This document shows, piece by piece, positions 8,916 to 17,009 of a DNA stretch of 64,000 nt. Below the pieces are notes generated by a model, which searched no databases, was not told the DNA's origin, and saw only the letters and a list, made by a program, of their open reading frames with translations. The position numbers and the translations under genes were made by a program. Source of the DNA: Pararobbsia silviterrae (GTDB lineage: Bacteria > Pseudomonadota > Gammaproteobacteria > Burkholderiales > Burkholderiaceae); assembly GCF_003628125.1 (NCBI RefSeq), contig NZ_RBZU01000006.1, positions 279,683 through 343,682 of the forward strand, given 5' to 3'. Within the stretch, counting starts at the first letter, position 1, and every line of letters begins with the position of its first letter.

Positions 8916-8926
8916 TTATTCTTTCC

Positions 8927-9250
8927 ATGCCACGTCGATCCACTGCCGCCGAAATGCTCCCGTCCCCGGTCGAGCGCTCGCTGAAGAGCCTCGGGGAGAA
9001 CTTGCGCATTGCTCGGAAACGGCGGGGCGAGACCATGCGGTCATTCGCCGAGCGGATGCAGGTTTCCGTACCGACGCTGCGGAAGATGGAGAACGGTGAC
9101 TCGACCGTATCGATCTCGGTGTATGCGATGGCGCTCTGGCTCGTGGGTCGTGTGCAGTTTCTGGCGGCCATTGCCGACCCCGCCGCCGACGAAAACGCAC
9201 TCGCGCTGGAACTGCGGAATCTATCGGCGAAGGGAGCGGCGCGGCGATGA
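8927..9250 (+). CDS. HipB-like XRE-family antitoxin/regulator
   Basis: 107 residues. A helix-turn-helix of the XRE/Cro type spans about residues 20-80: LGENLRIARKRRGETMRSFAERMQVSVPTLRKMENGDSTV. Its C-terminal tail is polar. ATG 8927 is chosen over a TTG at 8891, which would fall inside the putative operator. The stop codon overlaps the start of the HipA-like kinase gene (ATGA), the usual coupling of antitoxin and toxin. It should bind DNA upstream and neutralise the kinase. Confidence 0.85.
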   Translation: MPRRSTAAEMLPSPVERSLKSLGENLRIARKRRGETMRSFAERMQVSVPTLRKMENGDSTVSISVYAMALWLVGRVQFLAAIADPAADENALALELRNLSAKGAARR

Positions 9251-10491
9251 ATAACGAGCTGCATGTATGGATGTATTTGCCCGGAGCGCTCGAGCCGGTG
9301 CATTGCGGCACGCTCGAACTCGTCGGTGGCCGCATGTGTCGGTTTTCCTATGCGACATCTTGGCTCGAACTCGACGAGGCATTCGCGCTTTCTCCTGATT
9401 TACCGCTGCGACCCGGCGCATTCGAGCCGCCGGTCGGACAGGATATTGGCCCGATATTCGAGGACGCGGGGCCCGATCGTTGGGGCAGGCCAATCATCGA
9501 GCGTGTATTCAATCCGCGTCGTCGGTCGGAGATCGACTACCTCGCGCTGGTGGGTGAGGACCGGATCGGCGCACTCGCGTTTTCCTCGAGCTCGGAGACG
9601 TATTCGCCGGCGGCCGATCAGGTACTCCATCGCGCAGACTTGCCGGCGCTGTTGGCTGCCGCGCAAGCGATCGAGCGGCGCGAGGAGATTGGCGAAGAGA
9701 TGCGGCGTTTGCTGCGTCCGGGCACAAGCGCCGGTGGTGCGCGCCCGAAAGCGATCATCGAGGATGCGGGAAGACGATGGATCGCGAAATTTCCTGCGGA
9801 CGGCGATACGGTGGATGTTTGCGCGATCGAGCATGCGTCGCTGCGTCTTGCGCAAGTCTGCGATATCGCGGTTCCGGATTCCAGACTCGTGACGGTTCGT
9901 GGACAAAACGTCTTACTCGTCGAGCGCTTTGATCGCGATACCGATGGATCGCGTCATCACTTCTGCAGTGCGCGGACGGCGTGTCTTGCTGATGGAATTC
10001 CGATCGAGCAGGCCGCGTATTCCGATATCGCAAACTTTGCCCGACGCTATTCGGCCACGCCGACTGCGGACGCAAGGGAAGTGTTTCGACGCATGGTGTT
10101 CAACGTGTTGATGGAAAACACCGATGATCACGAGAAAAACCACGCGTTTCTATGGAAGAACGGACGATGGAATTTGGCTCCTGCCTATGATCTGCAGCCG
10201 CAGCTTCAGGGAATCGACTATCAAGCACTGCGCGTGGGAGACAAGGGGCACGAGCCGACGCTTGAAAATGTCATGTCGGCGTGCGGGCGATTCATGCTGA
10301 CCGAACACGAGGCGCGCGACATCGTGTCGGCGATGCTCGTTACGCTCGCGCGATGGGAGATTGCATTCGCCGAAGCGGGAGTCGACGCACGGGACATCGA
10401 GCAATGCGGGCCCTTCGTGCGCGTTGCTCGCGAAGCGGAAGCCTGGTCCGAAGCGACGCGTTCCGCACGTCGCTCGCGTTCGCGTGTGTGA
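9247..10491 (+). CDS. HipA-like serine/threonine kinase toxin
   Basis: 414 residues, close to the usual 430-440. A Couple_hipA-type N-terminal domain is followed by the kinase core. The flexible activation/P-loop TSAGGARPKA (S161 in the position of the autophosphorylated Ser150 of E. coli HipA), catalytic D293 in NTDDHEKN with N298, and the metal-binding D315 in LAPAYDL are all present. E. coli HipA phosphorylates glutamyl-tRNA synthetase; other HipA proteins hit other tRNA synthetases, so the target here is open. The gene is translationally coupled to the antitoxin. The C-terminal tail is Arg/Ser-rich. Confidence 0.9.
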   Translation: MNNELHVWMYLPGALEPVHCGTLELVGGRMCRFSYATSWLELDEAFALSPDLPLRPGAFEPPVGQDIGPIFEDAGPDRWGRPIIERVFNPRRRSEIDYLALVGEDRIGALAFSSSSETYSPAADQVLHRADLPALLAAAQAIERREEIGEEMRRLLRPGTSAGGARPKAIIEDAGRRWIAKFPADGDTVDVCAIEHASLRLAQVCDIAVPDSRLVTVRGQNVLLVERFDRDTDGSRHHFCSARTACLADGIPIEQAAYSDIANFARRYSATPTADAREVFRRMVFNVLMENTDDHEKNHAFLWKNGRWNLAPAYDLQPQLQGIDYQALRVGDKGHEPTLENVMSACGRFMLTEHEARDIVSAMLVTLARWEIAFAEAGVDARDIEQCGPFVRVAREAEAWSEATRSARRSRSRV

Positions 10492-10522
10492 GCGTGTGAC
10501 CCTGATTGAACGGTTTCGTATA

Positions 10523-10547
10523 ACGCCGGCCCCGAAAGCGCCGGCGT
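10523..10547. terminator. Bidirectional hairpin between hipA-like and RraA-family genes
   Basis: ACGCCGGC (10523-10530) pairs perfectly with GCCGGCGT (10540-10547) across a 9-base loop, in the 72-base convergent gap. The T-run is poor. It is probably the shared 3'-end structure of the two transcripts. Confidence 0.5.
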
Positions 10548-10563
10548 AGAGGGGGATCCGCAA

Positions 10564-11241
10564 TCAGATGCGTCCGAACTTCTCGAGCAGATCCTGGAAC
10601 GTCTTGCCTTCGAGCACGAGCTCGCGCATCTGCGCTTCGTTGCGGGCGATCGTCGACGCGCGTTCATAGACCGGGCCCATCTCGGCGGCCGGCACCACGG
10701 CCACGCCGATTTCGTCGGCCACGACCAGATCGCCCGGGTTCACGATGATGCCCCCGCACGATACCGGCACATTGATCTTGATCGGTTCGCGCCGGCCCGA
10801 GATCGCCGTATGCGCCTGGCGCGGACCCACGGCCTTCGACGACACCGGGAAATCGAGGAATCGCGCTTCGTCCGTGTCTCGGCACGATCCGTCGATCACG
10901 GCGCCCACGATGCCGGCATTCTTCGCGAGCCCCGTCATGAGGCCGCCCCAGATCGACGTATCGGTTTCGCCGAACGCATCGATCACGATGACGTCGCCGG
11001 GACGCGCGACCGTGAACACTTCGAGACAGTCGACGATATCGCCGGCCGTAAGCTGGACCGTGAGCGCAGGCCCGATGATCTTGCGCGCCGATGCGCGCGG
11101 CTTGATGTCGTTGCGCATCGTGCCGACGCGTTCGAGCGCGTCCGAGACGACACACGACAGCGACATGACGTCGGCCATCGCGACGAATTGCGCAATCAGC
11201 GCATGGTTGAGCTCAGGGCTCGGATTGACGACGATACTCAT
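10564..11241 (-). CDS. RraA-family protein / HMG-type aldolase homologue
   Basis: 225 residues with the RraA-like swivelling fold. The conserved segments are VIDAFGETDTSIWGGLMTG, then IVGAVIDGSCRDTDEAR, which carries the R-D pair that positions substrate and metal in 4-hydroxy-4-methyl-2-oxoglutarate/oxaloacetate-decarboxylating aldolases, and VNPGDLVVADEIGVAVVP. Aldolase members cleave or decarboxylate 2-oxo acids. The gene is expressed with a decayed D-2-hydroxyacid dehydrogenase and lies under an IclR-type operator, so a role in sugar-acid or 2-oxo-acid breakdown fits better than RNase E inhibition. Confidence 0.85.
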   Translation of the reverse strand: MSIVVNPSPELNHALIAQFVAMADVMSLSCVVSDALERVGTMRNDIKPRASARKIIGPALTVQLTAGDIVDCLEVFTVARPGDVIVIDAFGETDTSIWGGLMTGLAKNAGIVGAVIDGSCRDTDEARFLDFPVSSKAVGPRQAHTAISGRREPIKINVPVSCGGIIVNPGDLVVADEIGVAVVPAAEMGPVYERASTIARNEAQMRELVLEGKTFQDLLEKFGRI

Positions 11242-11266
11242 CTGATTTCCTTCAATGGATTTCCCG

Positions 11267-11575
11267 TTAACGACGGGGGGACACGAGATTCGGCAGCGTT
11301 TGCCCTAGCAGCACGGCCCGCACGCTTTCCGCGGCGGTGCGGCACGCTTCGTCGAGCGCATCTTCGGAGACGTAGGCGACGCGCGGCGTGACGAGGCAAT
11401 TCGGCAAACTGAAAAGCGGGTTCTGCGCAGGCGACCATCCGGTCACCTGCGCACCGATCGGCGAGAGCACCGCTTCTTCGATGGCGAGATCGGGATCGTC
11501 ACGATCTCTGACATACACCTGGTACACGTACGCGTTCTCCGTACTCTGCTTTTTGTGTTGCGTGATATGCAACAT
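11267..11575 (-). pseudogene. Internally deleted D-2-hydroxyacid dehydrogenase remnant
   Basis: About 100 codons remain in frame. The N-terminal piece (RDRDDPDLAIEEAVLSPIGA) resembles the start of D-2-hydroxyacid dehydrogenases. It is joined directly to the family's C-terminal piece (NPLFSLPNCLVTPRVAYVSE, then DALDEACRTAAESVRAVL). A normal protein has about 310-330 residues, so the Rossmann domain and catalytic Arg/Glu are missing. The usual catalytic His of TPH is Arg. The first ATG (11575) lies inside the putative IclR operator, so the original start was probably a GTG a little further in. It precedes the RraA-family gene on the same strand. Confidence 0.75.
11557..11573. promoter_or_regulatory. 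Putative IclR operator (copy 1)
   Basis: GTTGCG-TGATA-TGCAAC is a near-perfect dyad matching the one at 13048-13064 in length and sequence. It sits at the head of the minus-strand dehydrogenase-remnant/RraA unit, about 205 bases upstream of the IclR gene. Confidence 0.6.
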
Positions 11576-11778
11576 GAGTGCATAGTTTGCAACGTCGATC
11601 GAAAGGTACGCTTTGGGATCGGACAGAGCAAATCGGGGAAAACACGTAGAAAGCCGCCATGCGAGCGCATCTTTTTTGGCGGTACGGTAGTCATGGGTCT
11701 CATGCGAGAATCGCGCCTTTTCTGGGCACCGAGTGTGTTCAGGCGCTTTGAGTCATCACTTTCGAAGGGGAGTCGTCC

Positions 11779-12540
11779 GTGTCACAAAGCATTGAGCGCG
11801 CGATCGAAGTATTGATGCTGCTCGGAGGCGGGGCGCAGACGCCGGCCGAGGTCGCACGGCGTCTCGACGTGCATCGGTCGACTGCGCTTCGCATCATGGA
11901 CGTCCTGTTCGAGCAGCGCCTCTTGCGCAAACTTCCGGACGGTCGCTATGGCATCGGACCCGGCATCCTGTCGCTCGCGCATCGCGCGCAGGATCAGTTC
12001 GATCTCGCCCAGCTCGCTCATCCGAAGCTGCTCAAGCTCAATGCGTTGCGCGACCAGACGGTGCACCTCGCGGAGCTGCAGCACGACGAGATCTTCTATG
12101 TCGACAAGATCGAGCCGCGGCGCTCGATTCGCCTCACGTCGCGGATCGGCCAGGCCGTGTGCCTGCATACCGCCAGTGTCGCGAAGTCGATCCTCGCGTT
12201 TCTTCCGAGCAAGGCGCGCGATGCGATGCTCGACGGCTATGTGTTCGACAAGCACACGCCGACGACCCTCAGTTCGCGCCGCGCGCTCGAACGCGAGCTG
12301 CAGCTCGTGCGCGAGCGCGGCTGGGCGACCGACGACGGCGAGCGCGAAGACTATGTCGCGAGCATCGGCGCGCCGATTCGCGACGTGGACGGAAACGTTG
12401 TCGCCGCGGTGTCGGTCATCGAACTCAAGGCGATCCACGATCTCAAGTCGATGGAGAGCCTGATGCTCGATGCCTTGCTCGAGACCGCCGATGCGATCTC
12501 GCGTGAACTCGGATGGACCGGCGCGCCCGTGATCCGTTGA
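11779..12540 (+). CDS. IclR-family transcriptional regulator
   Basis: 253 residues. A winged helix-turn-helix (about 1-65; TPAEVARRLDVHRSTALRIM) is followed by the IclR effector domain (about 80-245) with RIGQAVCLHTASVAKSILAF and GEREDYVASIGAPIRDVDG. The GTG start follows GAAGGGGAG with good spacing. It is flanked by two genes or operons that each carry the same GTTGCG-N5-YGCAAC dyad, so it is likely their local regulator, responding to a sugar acid or related metabolite. Conservation of the effector pocket cannot be judged without alignment. Confidence 0.92.
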   Translation: MSQSIERAIEVLMLLGGGAQTPAEVARRLDVHRSTALRIMDVLFEQRLLRKLPDGRYGIGPGILSLAHRAQDQFDLAQLAHPKLLKLNALRDQTVHLAELQHDEIFYVDKIEPRRSIRLTSRIGQAVCLHTASVAKSILAFLPSKARDAMLDGYVFDKHTPTTLSSRRALERELQLVRERGWATDDGEREDYVASIGAPIRDVDGNVVAAVSVIELKAIHDLKSMESLMLDALLETADAISRELGWTGAPVIR

Positions 12541-13168
12541 ACCGCGTTGTGCATGCCGAATGCGCGACGCGTTCGGATGCATGCATCGCAGCGCGTACCG
12601 CGTGTCGTCGTCCAGCAATGTCCTCTTGATGTCCGCTTGATTTCCCGCCCGATCCTCCGCCTGATGGGCCGCATTCGCGAGCGCTCGCCGAACGGTTGAT
12701 GCGCCTTTCGCACGCGCATGAACGCGTGTATTCACGTCTCCTCCATCCTCGATCTTGATGCGGCATTGCATGTGTCGGGTCGAGCCGCGCGCGCGATCCG
12801 TCCGTTCATGCGCGTGCGTCCTGCTCAAGCGTCACGCGCTTATTTGCCTGGATGTCCCTCATCCGCAACGGGCATTCATCCCAGATGATCGCTTCGCTTT
12901 CGTGTCCCTTCGCGTCGGCTTCCCGCGTGGTCTCCGCAGATGTTGGGACACGGGCCGTCGTTGTCTCCAAAACGAGGGTTTGCCCTTGGTTGTCGACCCA
13001 CGTCGACGCGAGTAATGTGCGTCCTAAGTTGCTCAATGCGCATCGCAGTTGCGTATAGCGCAACACAAAAATAGGATAAAACGGACTTCGAAGTCGACGC
13101 GGCGCGACATATGTTTCGATGTGCGCGATCTGTACGACGCGAAGTCACGCATCTGAAGGCGAGTCTCA
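12541..13168. other. Long intergenic region upstream of the GMC oxidoreductase operon
   Basis: 628 bases with no supportable gene. Short open frames on both strands lack ribosome-binding sites and recognisable motifs. The last 130 bases become A/T-richer and hold an IclR-type dyad at 13048-13064 followed by AAAAATAGGATAAAA, which could include promoter elements of the downstream catabolic operon. Confidence 0.5.
13048..13064. promoter_or_regulatory. Putative IclR operator (copy 2)
   Basis: GTTGCGtatagCGCAAC is a perfect 6-base dyad with a 5-base centre, 104 bases before the GMC oxidoreductase start. Its twin is at 11557-11573 on the other side of the IclR gene. The pair is the best evidence that this regulator controls the transport/oxidation operon. 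Confidence 0.65.
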
Positions 13169-14779
13169 ATGAATCAGAAGAACACGACCGACTACATCGT
13201 GATCGGCGCGGGATCGGCAGGGGCCACCATCGCGGGACGTTTGCTCGATCGGGGGCATTCGGTGACGGTCATCGAGGCGGGTCGTCTCGACAACCATCCG
13301 CTGATGCCGGTGCCCGCGGGCTTTACGAAGCTCATGCCGACGCGGCATCTGTTCCATTACCGCACGACCCCTCAAGACGCACTCGGCGGCCAGACGCGGA
13401 TTCTTCCGCAAGGCAAGGTCGTCGGCGGCGGCAGCTCGGTCAACGCCATGGTCTATATCCGCGGACAGGCCGCGGATTTCGACGACTGGCAGGCCAAGGG
13501 GGCGAGCGGCTGGTCGTATGCGGATGTTCTGCCGTATTTCATCCGCGCCGAATCGAACGATCGCTTCGGACCGCCTTATCACGGCAACGAAGGCCCGCTC
13601 GGCGTGTCGGATCTCAACTACGTCGACACGCTGTCGCGCGCGTTCGTACAGGCCGCGCAGCAGGCGGGACATTCGTATAACCCCGACTTCAACGGCGCAC
13701 GGCAGGAAGGCGTCGGCTTCTGTCAGGTCACGACGAAGGACAACCGGCGCAGCAGCGCGGCGAAAGCCTATCTGCACAAGCACTATCGGAATCCTAAGCT
13801 GCGGCTCGTCACGTCGGCATTCGTCGAGCGCATCGTCATCGAGAAGGGCCGCGCGGTGGCCGTGCGTTACGTGCGCGACGGTCGCGTCGAGACCGTGCAC
13901 GCCGATCGAGAAATCATCTTGAGCGCGGGTGCGATCCAGAGTCCGAAGGTGTTGATGCTGTCAGGCATCGGCCCCGCCGATGCGTTGCGCAAGCAGGGTC
14001 TCGACGTCGTGCTCGACGCGCCCGAAGTCGGCCGTAATTTCCAGGATCACGCGGAAGTCCCCGTCATCGCGTTCTGTCCGGACGACAAGCCCGTCGGGTA
14101 CTTCGGCCACGACACGGGACTCAACGCAGTGCGTCACGGCTTGCAGTTCGCGATGTTCGATTCGGGTCCGGCCACGTCGAACGTCGTCGAAGCGCACTGC
14201 TTCGCAGACTCGACGCGCGGCGGCGGACGCGCCGACGTGCAGATGCAGTTCCTGCCGCTCGTCTATCTGGACCTGATGGAGAAAGACATCATCCAGCACG
14301 CGGGCGCGACGATCAACACGTGCGTCGTGCGTCCGAAGAGCCGGGGCACGATTGCGCTGCGCAGCACCGACCCGACGGACGACCCCATCATCGATCCCGC
14401 CTATTTCTCGGACCCCGACGATCTCGAACGGACGATCCGCGGGCTTGAATGGGCGCGCGAAATCATGCGGGCGTCGGCGTTGCAGAAATATGTGGTCGGC
14501 GAAAAGCTGCCGGGCACGCAGACGCGTACGCGCGACGACTGGCTCCTGTTCATCAAGGAGTACGCGAAGACCGTCTATCACCCGGCGGGCACTTGCCGGA
14601 TGGGGAGCGACGGCACGGCCGTCGTCGACCCGATGCTGCGCGTGAACGGTATCGACGGCCTGCGCGTCGCCGATGCATCGGTCATGCCGTCGCTCACGAG
14701 CGGCAACACGAATGCGCCGTCGATCATGATCGGCGAGCGATGCGCCGACTTTGTTCTTCAAGGCCGCACAAACCCATAA
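13169..14779 (+). CDS. GMC-family FAD oxidoreductase
   Basis: 536 residues, full length for the choline/alcohol dehydrogenase branch of the GMC family. The FAD dinucleotide motif is GAGSAG (13-18). GMC signature 1 lies around GKVVGGGSSVNAMVYIRGQ, and signature 2 near LSAGAIQSPKVLMLSGIG. The active site has H471 (VYHPAGTCRMG) and N515 (SGNTNAPS). It would oxidise an alcohol or sugar/polyol using FAD, passing electrons to a carrier or oxygen. It is the first gene of an operon with a CUT2 sugar transporter and an epimerase-like dehydrogenase, so its substrate is probably the imported sugar. Confidence 0.92.
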   Translation: MNQKNTTDYIVIGAGSAGATIAGRLLDRGHSVTVIEAGRLDNHPLMPVPAGFTKLMPTRHLFHYRTTPQDALGGQTRILPQGKVVGGGSSVNAMVYIRGQAADFDDWQAKGASGWSYADVLPYFIRAESNDRFGPPYHGNEGPLGVSDLNYVDTLSRAFVQAAQQAGHSYNPDFNGARQEGVGFCQVTTKDNRRSSAAKAYLHKHYRNPKLRLVTSAFVERIVIEKGRAVAVRYVRDGRVETVHADREIILSAGAIQSPKVLMLSGIGPADALRKQGLDVVLDAPEVGRNFQDHAEVPVIAFCPDDKPVGYFGHDTGLNAVRHGLQFAMFDSGPATSNVVEAHCFADSTRGGGRADVQMQFLPLVYLDLMEKDIIQHAGATINTCVVRPKSRGTIALRSTDPTDDPIIDPAYFSDPDDLERTIRGLEWAREIMRASALQKYVVGEKLPGTQTRTRDDWLLFIKEYAKTVYHPAGTCRMGSDGTAVVDPMLRVNGIDGLRVADASVMPSLTSGNTNAPSIMIGERCADFVLQGRTNP

Positions 14780-14812
14780 GCCACGTAGTCGTATCCACCC
14801 AGGAGACACGAA

Positions 14813-16009
14813 TTGAAGCTGACCCGTAGACAGTTCAACAAGATGGCCGCACTCGCGGCAGCCGTGGGCACCGTGCCGCAACTCGCGGCGGCTCAGACGA
14901 AAAATAAGCTCAAGATCACGAGCGTCGTGACGCGGCTCGAAAACGATTACTTCACGAACTGGAACAAGGGCGCAACGGAAGCCGCCGCCGCGATCGGCGT
15001 CGACTACAAGATTCTCGCGTACGACGGTCAGGCGGCGAAGCACATCGAGATCGTCGAAGCGCAATTGCAGGCCGGCACGAAGGGCCTGTTCGGCGATTCG
15101 AACGACACCGCGAACGTCAAGCAGATCACAAGCCTCGCGGGCAAATACAACGCGACCTATATCGCGGTTTGGGACACGCTGCCCTGGATGCATCCGATCG
15201 ATCAGGGCAACGGCTACGGCAGCTTTTTCGCGGCCGACGACGTACAGAACGCGTATAACCTCGCGAAGACGCTGTTCGAGGCCATGGGCAGCAAGGGCAA
15301 CTTCGTGCATATCACGGGTTTCCCGGGTGCGTCGCCCGATATCTCGCGCACGCTCGGCGTCGATCGCGCGCTCAAGGAGTTCCCGAATATCAAGCTGCTC
15401 GCGCGTCAGCCGGGCAACTGGAATCCGGTCGATTCGCGCCGCGTGATGGAAGACATGCTGACCCGTTATCCGAAGATCGACGGCGTCTACGCGCAAAACG
15501 ACAGCGAAGGCCTGGGCATCGTGCAGGCGCTCAAGGAAGCGGGCCTCAAGATTCCGGTGGTCGGACACGACGGCAATGCCGAGAACCTCGAACTCATCGA
15601 GCAGGGGCAATACCTCGCCTCGATCAGCTATATCCCGCAATACCAGGCCGGCTTTGCGCTCGTGCGCGCATTTGACGTGCTGAACGGCTGGAAGCCGTCG
15701 CCGACCGAACTGATGATGGCGACGGGCGGCACGCTCGTGACGAAGGCCAACGTCGCCAAGATCAAGGCGTTCCTCGGCGGCGGCAAGCTTCCGTTCGATT
15801 GGCGCAAGATGTCGCGCGTGCTGAGCCCCGACGATTGGGATCCGCAAAACTTCGTCTGGCCGCTCGACGTCGAACAGATGTGGGCGCCTTATCCGCGTCC
15901 GGCCGGTTACGAGCTGCCCAAGGCCTATCGCGACGCGGTCGCCGCCGGCGATCTCCAGCGCTACAAGGACCTGTACTTCTCTCACTACAAGAAGCGCATT
16001 CCGACCTAA
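14813..16009 (+). CDS. Sugar ABC transporter substrate-binding protein with Tat-like signal
   Basis: 398 residues, periplasmic receptor of a CUT2 importer. The TTG start follows AGGAGA. The N-terminus TRRQFNKMAALAAAVG is a twin-arginine-type signal with cleavage near AAAQT. The peripla_BP_4 fold shows YDGQAAKHIEIVEAQL, a cleft-lining GDSNDTANVKQI, and the second lobe PKIDGVYAQNDSEGLGIVQAL. It is larger than RbsB (about 300 residues) because of a 60-residue aromatic C-terminal extension (DWDPQNFVWPLD onward). The gene is followed by a strong intercistronic hairpin. Confidence 0.88.
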   Translation: MKLTRRQFNKMAALAAAVGTVPQLAAAQTKNKLKITSVVTRLENDYFTNWNKGATEAAAAIGVDYKILAYDGQAAKHIEIVEAQLQAGTKGLFGDSNDTANVKQITSLAGKYNATYIAVWDTLPWMHPIDQGNGYGSFFAADDVQNAYNLAKTLFEAMGSKGNFVHITGFPGASPDISRTLGVDRALKEFPNIKLLARQPGNWNPVDSRRVMEDMLTRYPKIDGVYAQNDSEGLGIVQALKEAGLKIPVVGHDGNAENLELIEQGQYLASISYIPQYQAGFALVRAFDVLNGWKPSPTELMMATGGTLVTKANVAKIKAFLGGGKLPFDWRKMSRVLSPDDWDPQNFVWPLDVEQMWAPYPRPAGYELPKAYRDAVAAGDLQRYKDLYFSHYKKRIPT

Positions 16010-16016
16010 GGTTCGC

Positions 16017-16048
16017 GCGCGCCGCGACGACGCATCGTCGCGGCGCGC
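16017..16048 (+). promoter_or_regulatory. Intercistronic hairpin after binding-protein gene
   Basis: GCGCGCCGCGACGA (16017-16030) pairs perfectly with TCGTCGCGGCGCGC (16035-16048) around a CGCA loop. This 14-pair G/C stem starts 7 bases after the stop codon. With no T-run and genes of the same transporter following, it most likely protects the upstream mRNA or partly attenuates, giving more binding protein than membrane parts. Confidence 0.6.
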
Positions 16049-16079
16049 CATGTGTATTCGATACGGCCGAGGCATTCAA

Positions 16080-17009
16080 GTGAAGGTTATTCAGCTCGCC
16101 ATGCTTGCCGCGACGTTGGTCGTCGCGCAAGTGCTGGCTTCCATGTCTGGCATCTCGTTCTTCAATCTGCAGAACGTCCGCGATCTGCTGCTGTCGTCGT
16201 CGGTCACGTTGATCGTCGCGTGCGGCATGTCGGTGGTCATCCTGATCGGTTCGATCGATTTGTCGGTCGGCGCGATCGCGACGACGGCCGGCATGGTCTC
16301 CGCCTGGCTGCTGCCGGCGATCGGGTGGTGGGCGCTCGTGCTGGGCGTCGCGATCGGGCTCGTGTGCGGACTCGTGAACGGCGCGCTCTACGTCTATTTA
16401 CGCATCCCGTCCATTCTCGTGACGCTCGGCATGGCGACCGCGCTGTCGGGCGCGGTCATGTTCATTTCAGGGGGCGAATCGATCGCCGTCATGACACCGG
16501 CCGTGATCCGCTTCGTGCAGGCGTCGATCCTGCCGGGCGTGCCCTTGCTCGCGCTTTATGCGCTCGTCGTCTATGTCGCGGTGGTCGGCTTGCAGAAGAA
16601 AGGCGTCGTCGGCCGGCATTGGCTCGCGATCGGCGGCGACGAAAACATCGCGCGCACGCTCGGCGCGGGCGTCGATCGCGCCAAGATCCTGGCGTTTGCG
16701 CTGAGCGGCACGCTCGCGGGTCTCGGCGGCGTGCTGCTGATGGCGCGTCTGGGCACCGCGACGGTGTCGATGGGCGATTTCCTGACGCTCGCGACGATCG
16801 CGGCCGTCGTGCTCGGCGGCACGGCGATCACGGGCGGACACGGCGGCGCGCTCGGTTCGATCATCGGCGTGCTCGTCGTCTCGACGCTCGCCGATCTCAT
16901 GAACCTGATCGCCGTGTTTCCCTATTGGCAGGACATCATCAAGGGCCTCGTGCTCGTCGTCGCACTGCTGATCACATCGTTCCGCCAACGGGAGTTCGAA
17001 GTCAAATGA
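16080..17009 (+). CDS. Sugar ABC transporter permease (CUT2, RbsC-like), first of two
   Basis: 309 residues with 8-10 hydrophobic helices and BPD_transp_2 landmarks: a substrate-path segment SVVILIGSIDLSVGAIATTAG and the conserved GGTAITGGHGGALGSIIG loop near the C-terminus that contacts the ATPase. GTG 16080 (after GAGG) is chosen. The in-frame ATG at 16050 lies one base beyond the intercistronic hairpin and would add a polar stretch. It overlaps the ATPase gene by ATGA. Confidence 0.9.
   Translation: MKVIQLAMLAATLVVAQVLASMSGISFFNLQNVRDLLLSSSVTLIVACGMSVVILIGSIDLSVGAIATTAGMVSAWLLPAIGWWALVLGVAIGLVCGLVNGALYVYLRIPSILVTLGMATALSGAVMFISGGESIAVMTPAVIRFVQASILPGVPLLALYALVVYVAVVGLQKKGVVGRHWLAIGGDENIARTLGAGVDRAKILAFALSGTLAGLGGVLLMARLGTATVSMGDFLTLATIAAVVLGGTAITGGHGGALGSIIGVLVVSTLADLMNLIAVFPYWQDIIKGLVLVVALLITSFRQREFEVK

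Noticed and set aside
8795..10547. The hipBA-like region as a mobile genetic island
   Set aside because: No integrase, transposase, direct repeats or tRNA border was seen; somewhat lower GC alone is not enough.
13961..16075. 704-codon minus-strand frame across the GMC and receptor genes
   Set aside because: It spans two real genes and the intercistronic hairpin, with no recognisable domain.
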